Shown here piece by piece: positions 1 to 6,300 of a stretch of 12,204 nt of DNA. Source of the stretch: an uncultured Bacteriovorax sp. Its GTDB lineage: Bacteria > Bdellovibrionota > Bacteriovoracia > Bacteriovoracales > Bacteriovoracaceae. The stretch covers positions 1 through 12,204 of the forward strand of contig CALUDF010000055.1 in the NCBI GenBank assembly GCA_943914745.1, in the 5' to 3' direction. Position 1 is the first letter of the stretch, and the number at the start of each line of letters is the position of its first letter. The notes under the pieces are model-generated. The model was not told the DNA's origin. It saw only the letters and a list, made by a program, of their open reading frames with translations, and ran no database searches. The position numbers were made by a program, and so were the translations under genes.

Positions 1-441
1 TGTTTAAAAAATAATTCCTATGTAGTGTCGATTTTAAAAATAAAAGAGGTGATGGCCGAAACGATTGTAACACCAGTTCCTCCCAACCCAAATCATTTAA
101 GCGGTATTATAAATGTTCGCGGAATAATCATCCCGGTAGTCGATCTAGGTCTTAAGTTGAACTTAAGATCAGTCGACAATGGTATCAGGAAGACGATCCT
201 CATATTGGAGATCAAAGAAGGAAAAAATGAAAAACTCATTGGAGTTTTGGTTGATTCAGTCTCTGGTATATTGGATGTCAAAGACGATGAGGTCAAAGCT
301 GTGACGGAAGATTTCATCGATGCCAAAAAGAATTACATCGAAGGAGTCATCAGTGAAAACGAAAGACTGCACTTACTCATAAATCTTGAAGAGATGTTGG
401 GGAGTGCCGTGGAGACTCGCGAGCTAAAGCTCGCCGCTTAA
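1..441 (+). CDS. cheW: CheW-like chemotaxis adaptor, 5' end cut by window edge
   Basis: CheW is the cytoplasmic adaptor that couples chemoreceptors to the CheA histidine kinase. The visible 146 residues contain typical CheW features: a strand and hydrophobic run ending SILKIKEVMAE, then the P-rich turn VPPNPNHLSGIINVRG, then IIIPVVDLGLKL, and later GVLVDSVSGILDV. The frame is open from base 1 with no stop. A GTG at 25 is the first start-like codon, but starting there would remove the first strand of the fold (visible before it as CLKNNSYVV), so the true start most likely lies to the left of the window. The C-terminus is complete (TAA at 439-441). The MCP gene follows after 19 nt, so the two are probably co-transcribed. 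A stand-alone CheW is favoured because no kinase or receiver domain follows; whether an N-terminal partner domain exists cannot be seen. Family call is firm; the 5' boundary is unknown. Confidence 0.93.
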   Translation, partial: CLKNNSYVVSILKIKEVMAETIVTPVPPNPNHLSGIINVRGIIIPVVDLGLKLNLRSVDNGIRKTILILEIKEGKNEKLIGVLVDSVSGILDVKDDEVKAVTEDFIDAKKNYIEGVISENERLHLLINLEEMLGSAVETRELKLAA

Positions 442-460
442 AAAATCATAGGGGATTACA

Positions 461-2161
461 ATGAAGAATTGGAGTTTGAATGCCAAGGTATACTTGGCCA
501 TGGGGTTTCTTGTCTTTGGAATTGGGGCTGTGGCCTTCAATGGTTTTTATCAGATGTATAAGATCAATGGAATCTTAAATGACATCAGCGTTATTGAGTT
601 CAACAAGGCCAATAAAACAAATAAGCTTCTAGAGATGTTCTATCTTCAGCAAAGTATAGAGAAGAATTATGTCGTCAACGTTGAAGATGGCGCCTTTAAG
701 ACAGCAAAAGAGTCACTGGAAAACCGCGATAAAGAGCTCCGAGCGATTCTCGATGAAGGCAAAACGATTTTAAAGCATGATGAATTAAAGTCTCTCTTGG
801 ATTTTGAGAAAATCTACCTTGAATGGTTTGCTCTGGATAAAAAAGTTGAGGCCCTGGCCACAGAAAAGAAAATAAAAGAAGCGGCAAGCTTGATTGAAGA
901 CAATGGCAGGACATTGAGAAAAGAGGCAGAGGCGATTCTCGAAGGATTGAGCCAGAAAGTAGGTCAAGACATCAATGAGGCGACTTTGTCAGCGCAAAAA
1001 GATTATGAAATTGCCAAGATCTTTTTTATTCTCTCAAGTGTTCTGACGGTGGTTTTGGGAATGGGAGTGGCCACGGTCATCTTAAGAGCGCTTTCGAAAT
1101 CCATGAACACTATCATTGAAAATCTTTCAGAAAATTTCATGAACGTCACTTCAGCTTCCCAGCAAATTGCTGCTTCTTCGGAAGAGCTCTCGACTGCGGC
1201 AACTGAGCAATCTGCCTCGCTTGAAGAGACGGCAGCTTCTATCCAAGAGATGAGCACAATGGTACAAAAGAACTCTGACTACGCTAAACGCGCAAGTCAA
1301 ATGGCCCTAGACAGTAGAGGAAGTGCTTCAAAAGGAAAAGAGGTCGTAGGCAACATGATTATGGCCATAAATGAGATCAATGACTCAAACACAGATATCA
1401 TGAATCAAGTCAACCACAGTAACGCCGAGATCTCAAAAATCATTGAAGTGATCGCAGAGATTGAAAAGAAGACAAAAATTATTAATGAGATCGTCTTTCA
1501 AACAAAGCTTCTCTCTTTTAATGCCTCTGTTGAGGCGGCAAGGGCCGGTGAGCATGGAAAAGGGTTTGCCGTGGTTGCGGAAGAAGTCGGAAAACTTGCG
1601 CAAGTCAGTGGTAATGCCGCGCTTGAGATTTCAAAAATGTTAGAAGAGAGCATCCATCAAGTTGAAGGCATTGTGAAGAATACGGCCACTCAAGTTGAAG
1701 GACTCATTTCTAAGGGAAAAAATAAAATTGAATCGGGAACAAAGGTGGCCCAGGAGTGTGGGAATGTCCTCGAAGAAATAGTTCATAAAGTCTCAGAAGT
1801 CACGAGTATGACGGATGAGATCGCCATTGCCTGTGAGGAGCAATCAAGTGGCGTTTTAGAGATCACAAAGGCCATGAATGTCCTTGGGCAAGTGACCCAG
1901 ACCAATGCGGCCACATCGGCCCAGGCGGCCGCAGCGGCAGAGTCTCTGTCTTTTCAAGCGAACTCTCTTAAGTCGGCCGTCGGGACATTAGTTGTGACGG
2001 TTAAAGGTGCACAGGATGATCAAAAAGTAGAGGCCTCTCATAATGTCAGGACAATTAAGCGTAGAGAGGCGAGGGTTCCTTCTTTAGGGGCGATGAAAAA
2101 AGCTTCCGGAGAGTCTTACGCTCTTCCAGGAAATAATGACCCTCGATTCGAAGAGGTTTAA
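461..2161 (+). CDS. Methyl-accepting chemotaxis protein (4-helix-bundle sensor, no HAMP)
   Basis: Transmembrane chemoreceptor of 566 residues that would sense a periplasmic ligand and control CheA through CheW. TM1 is at about residues 9-29 and TM2 at about 187-209. The 157-residue segment between them is mostly helical, the size of a 4HB_MCP sensor. The cytoplasmic coiled coil runs from about 230 to 515, with a methylation-helix pattern (TEQSASLEETAASIQEM, 248-264) and a second E/Q-rich patch (EEQSSGVLEITKA, 459-471). The hairpin tip is at about 340-378 (FQTKLLSFNASVEAARAGE, then GKGFAVVAEEVGKLA). Only about 20 residues lie between TM2 and the methylation helix, so the usual HAMP domain of about 50 residues is absent. 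The tail from about 517 is basic, then ends DPRFEEV, with no NWETF-type CheR/CheB tether. AGGGG at 450-454 is a good ribosome binding site for the ATG. The upstream neighbour is cheW. The ligand cannot be predicted. Confidence 0.97.
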   Translation: MKNWSLNAKVYLAMGFLVFGIGAVAFNGFYQMYKINGILNDISVIEFNKANKTNKLLEMFYLQQSIEKNYVVNVEDGAFKTAKESLENRDKELRAILDEGKTILKHDELKSLLDFEKIYLEWFALDKKVEALATEKKIKEAASLIEDNGRTLRKEAEAILEGLSQKVGQDINEATLSAQKDYEIAKIFFILSSVLTVVLGMGVATVILRALSKSMNTIIENLSENFMNVTSASQQIAASSEELSTAATEQSASLEETAASIQEMSTMVQKNSDYAKRASQMALDSRGSASKGKEVVGNMIMAINEINDSNTDIMNQVNHSNAEISKIIEVIAEIEKKTKIINEIVFQTKLLSFNASVEAARAGEHGKGFAVVAEEVGKLAQVSGNAALEISKMLEESIHQVEGIVKNTATQVEGLISKGKNKIESGTKVAQECGNVLEEIVHKVSEVTSMTDEIAIACEEQSSGVLEITKAMNVLGQVTQTNAATSAQAAAAAESLSFQANSLKSAVGTLVVTVKGAQDDQKVEASHNVRTIKRREARVPSLGAMKKASGESYALPGNNDPRFEEV

Positions 2162-2187
2162 GTCAGTAAGACAAAAGCAGGGCGATC

Positions 2188-3105
2188 CTAGAATCTCACT
2201 CCTATGGTCGCTCTGAAGTTGAGAATGTTGGTCGTTTGTTCTGAGCCATCGGCAAAGGTTTCACTGGAGCTTAGTGATTCCACTGATCCTTCAAAGACCA
2301 TGGCAAGAGATTTTGAAAAAGGCATCATGTAACCCACGCGGGCCTCAGGAAGAAGAGTCACTCGTCCGCTGCTTTTATCTTCATTGACTGTTGTTTCTGA
2401 CTTACCAATGCCAGCAGCCACAGTGAGGTAGAAATTATTCTTGTTATCAGAAAAGGTGACAAAGTGATAGGTCGCGGCCATGGTTCCCATGATTCTTCTG
2501 GTTGGAATGTCGAGCTCAGGTTTTTCAATCCTGTAGACTTCATTGTCCATTCTTGCTCCAAAACTCATTTCGAATTCTGGTAAAAAGCGGTAGTTGTATT
2601 CAAGAGTCACGTTATAGCCCGAGCGGCTGGAATTCTTTTCGTCAGAAACTGAAGAAGAAGACTGGGTAAGCCCTTTGTTGTAACTTGCCTTAATCGCCCA
2701 GTTGTTTTGCGCTCTAAATTTTTTATAGATCTCGTTGTAGTTCACACCTGGAGTGAGGCTTGGGTCGCTGGCAATATCCAGGGCCACGTTACCATAGACC
2801 GTAGAGTTGGTGCTTACGATATCTTCTTTGTTAAAAGGCACGGTGATGTTGCGGTCGACTGGAATCCACAGGGAGTAGTCGCGGTTAACTTCAGAGGCTT
2901 TGCAAACAACACTGACATTATCATTGGCAAAAATAATTTCCTGGCCCTTAAGCACCCCATCCTTAATCCCACGTGCCACGACAAATGACCTGCGGTCTTT
3001 TGAGACTGTTTGGATAACAGTGAGCTCTTCTTTGGCGTAAGAATTGTTTAGGCCCAGGGCAAAGATAATTCCAAACAGAAACAGTAGAGCAGAATGTTTT
3101 TTCAT
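2188..3105 (-). CDS. Exported protein with periplasmic N-terminal region and C-terminal outer-membrane β-barrel
   Basis: No named family recognised. The 305-residue product starts with a clear Sec signal peptide (MKK, hydrophobic 6-20, probable cleavage after SYA at 24). Residues 26 to about 110 form a compact β-rich region (GIKDGVLKGQEIIF, a single mature Cys at 68, VPFNKEDIV). A linker of about 25 residues follows. From about 135 to 305 there is alternating amphipathic β-structure with aromatic strand ends (about 135-143, 163-173, 178-186, 205-219, 224-234, 250-260, 266-277, 293-305). That is roughly eight strands, and the protein ends in FRATIGVRF, with the terminal Phe typical of BAM-assembled outer-membrane proteins. 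The size fits a small OmpX/OmpA-type barrel. It converges on the MCP gene with 26 bp between stops. No strong Shine-Dalgarno or promoter is visible upstream of its ATG. The barrel assignment is inference from sequence pattern. Confidence 0.78.
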   Translation of the reverse strand: MKKHSALLFLFGIIFALGLNNSYAKEELTVIQTVSKDRRSFVVARGIKDGVLKGQEIIFANDNVSVVCKASEVNRDYSLWIPVDRNITVPFNKEDIVSTNSTVYGNVALDIASDPSLTPGVNYNEIYKKFRAQNNWAIKASYNKGLTQSSSSVSDEKNSSRSGYNVTLEYNYRFLPEFEMSFGARMDNEVYRIEKPELDIPTRRIMGTMAATYHFVTFSDNKNNFYLTVAAGIGKSETTVNEDKSSGRVTLLPEARVGYMMPFSKSLAMVFEGSVESLSSSETFADGSEQTTNILNFRATIGVRF

Positions 3106-3330
3106 AATGAAAGTTTAGCACGCTCCATTAACTCACGGGAAGAATGGGAGAGTTTTGCCAATAAAAAGACGCACTTTTTTAAGCGGATAAAAAGCAAAAC
3201 GGCCCAGAACACTCGGTTTTTAGGCAGGGTTTTAAAAGGGGAAAGAAAGGTACCTGACAATAGGGATAGGAGATAAAATAGTAAAGGTGATCTCTTTTTT
3301 CTCGATAAGTAACTCGGGAGTCCTAACTAA

Positions 3331-6300
3331 ATGCTATTAAAGAAGAGTTTTATCAACACTTTTATGCTGACCACATTAATGATGGTGGTGTCTGCTTGTG
3401 TGCCGAAGGCCACAGAGAAAAAAGCTGTGTGTGGACAAAACGAAGCCTTTAGCACGATCACCAGAAGTTGCTATAGCATTGAAGAGCAAAGACTAAAGCC
3501 GGTAGGGACGAAGTCGAGTGATACACTCGCTGAAGAAACTCCAAAAACGATAACTCTCTCATACACAGACGGCAATCAAGATAAGGCCGTCTTATGTAAA
3601 GTCTCAGGTATTTCATCAAATATTGAAGCCGTTTCTCCATTGCTGTTAAATGGTGGGCTAGAAAATAAATCAGCTGAAGTGTATTCGGCCTTCTATAATC
3701 TGGCCAACAACATGCCTGGCCCAGATTTTGCGGCGGCCATTGCTCATAGAGACAATATGCTTGCGGCCTTAAACACGATGAGAAATAGTTTTTCACAGGC
3801 CAACATCGATAGTGCTTTGACGATTTACGTGGCCGAAGCTAATGGCCTTCTCACTCTTGCCACAAGTTATCCCGCAGATACGACTGTTCAAACTTTTTAT
3901 CTTTTAGGACAAACAAAGATCCAGGAATTTGCGGCCTACAAAAACCAAGTCAACAACCGTTGCGAGTGTTCAGCGGGTGTTTGTACGACGACGATTGCTC
4001 CAAAATTGCATAAGTCGGGAACTGCCGGTTTTTCATACACGGTTACTGATGTGGATGGCGAAAGCGCCCTAAAAGCGGTTTCATTATCAATCTCTGCCAT
4101 GTCTTCATCAAGTGCTCATTTAAAACCTGTAGCGAAGTCATCTTCAGTCACGGGCCTTGAGAGCACAACATCGGTAAGCGCGCCCATCTCATTTACTCTG
4201 GCCACTGCAGGAGACATCAATGGGACTGCTTCAACTGCCTTTCGCTATTATTTTAATGGGACAAAAAATGGCAGCAGTTATGGTGTGACAAGTAAAGGTC
4301 TTGTCAGCAACTGTATGGACTTGACTGGATCGAGTGGGCTTAATGATACGACTTGTACGTACACTCCTAATAATGGAGATGAGTACACAACAAGCACGCC
4401 TCTTGCGGCCACGGTCACGATTGATGATGTTGTCTATACGGCCCAGGCCAATGGGACTTATGGCAATTCAATTTCTATCCAGTATTTTAATCTCCAGGAT
4501 GACAACACTGTTGTTGATTCATACATCACAAAGGCTTCAACTTTTGGTTTGGTATCAGCTTACCAGGAAAGTTTTATCAGAGTTTCTGGAAACACGATTA
4601 ATGTCTTTTTGAATTTTGGCATTACATCTTCTCAGAAAATTGTTGAACTCATCAACAACCACCCACAGGCCAATAAAATGGTCGTGGCCACTGGGGGAAG
4701 TCCATCGAACTATCCTTTTCCTGCGGCTTTCACGCCTTCAGCAGTAAGTCTTACTGGTGGGGTTAACGCCTATGATACGGTGGCCTTCACGGTTAACAAC
4801 ACAAGTTCAACTTCTTCCAATTCGGCCGTTGTCCAAATTGATATTACCTCTCAAAACGATTTGCCAATGGTGCCTAAGAGTTACAATTCACTCTTTGCCC
4901 AGACTGAGACGTTCTTAGAGGAAGAGACAAAAACAGTGACTCTCTCATTTACCGATGTTGACAGCCATGCCAGTCCGGTGACCATTAATGCAGTCGTGGA
5001 TTCGACTCCGGCCTGTTCAACGTCCATGACTCCTGTTGGTTTTGCCTCCCTTGTGCCAAATCCAAAATTTGCAGTCACGATTCCTGCTCCGGCAGTGGCG
5101 ACATGCACGGCCGCAGGAGCTTGTACGACTACAATCAGTGTCCAGGCCTTAACTGACTTCTATGGAAGTGCGTGCCTATACTATTATGTGACTGATTCAA
5201 ATGGCGCTTCTTCAACTTATGCTCAGAATGTCAGCATTGCCGTGACTGGAATCAACGATGCCCCAATTCTAAGTAACTCAGTTCTTCCAACTGTAACCGC
5301 CCTAACAGGCATGACTATTAATGAAGACCTGGCGACACCTTCGACTAGTTATAAAGACATCTACGTGGGGCCTGGCGGGGACATTTATGAAGCCGCTCAA
5401 CTTGTCACGGTCTCATTAGTGAGTTCAAATGCGACACTTATTCCAAACGTCGCGTGTAAGAACTATACTCCTGGAACAGCTACACCGGTTGGTTCAGTGA
5501 TCCCAACGGCAACAGGATTATACTATTTTGATAAAACGAACCTTCGCTGTTACGTTTCGACAGGAACAACTCTTGCGACAGACTGGAAACTGTATCCATC
5601 GCTGAGTGCTTACCCGGCCGATTGTAATTATGACTATTATGGGCAAGGCACTCCTGTCAGTGTGGTGACTCCTTCAGCGGCAGGAAAGCGTTATTTGGAT
5701 ACGACTAATAATAGATGTTATAAGTCTTCATCGACGACATCTGCGAGCTGGGCGCTTGATGCGGCCATGACTAATTATAAAATTGCCTATGTGCCAGCGA
5801 CAGATAAGTCGGGGACATCAACAATCACTGTCAACATTCAAGACAATGGCGGCGTCGCCAACTCTGGAGTGGACTCGGCGACAGGGAATTTTGTGTTAAC
5901 TGTCACTGCCGTGGATGATCCTCCTGTTTTCCGCTCGTTTTTCACAACGATTCAAACGAATGAAGGTGGAGACGTTCAAAGTGAAGGGTTTGTCATTGAT
6001 GAAGATGATGGCGCCACAGCTGATGAAGATCTTCAGTCGATGAGAATCTCAAGCATCACGACAGACAATGCAAGTGTCCTTCCGACTTCGGCCATTAAGA
6101 TTTTCTACGACCTAAACAATAACGGCGTTGAAGATACAGGCGAGTCAAGAGCTGTTGGTGCAGTCCTTGAGGCCACTGGCACAGACGACGTCAGTCTTCG
6201 CAAGGTTTATTTAAAGCTTGACCCGGTTGATGGTGTTTCAGGAAACGCCAATATTGCAGTGACGATCACTGATGGGACGACTCCGGTGACGAGAAGCTTC

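Noticed and set aside
3163..3180. AAAAAG/CTTTTT hairpin in the divergent intergenic region as a terminator
   Set aside because: The stem is five A-T pairs and one G-C pair, very weak, and lies between divergent genes where no transcript needs ending.
3094..3276. Open frame of 60 codons on the plus strand in the divergent intergenic region
   Set aside because: It starts inside the signal-peptide region of the minus-strand gene, has no ribosome binding site, and encodes a low-complexity basic peptide. It looks like chance.
3254..3279. CTGACA and TAAAAT upstream of the giant lipoprotein as a promoter
   Set aside because: Both hexamers are good, but the spacer is only 14 bp, too short for a standard σ70 promoter.
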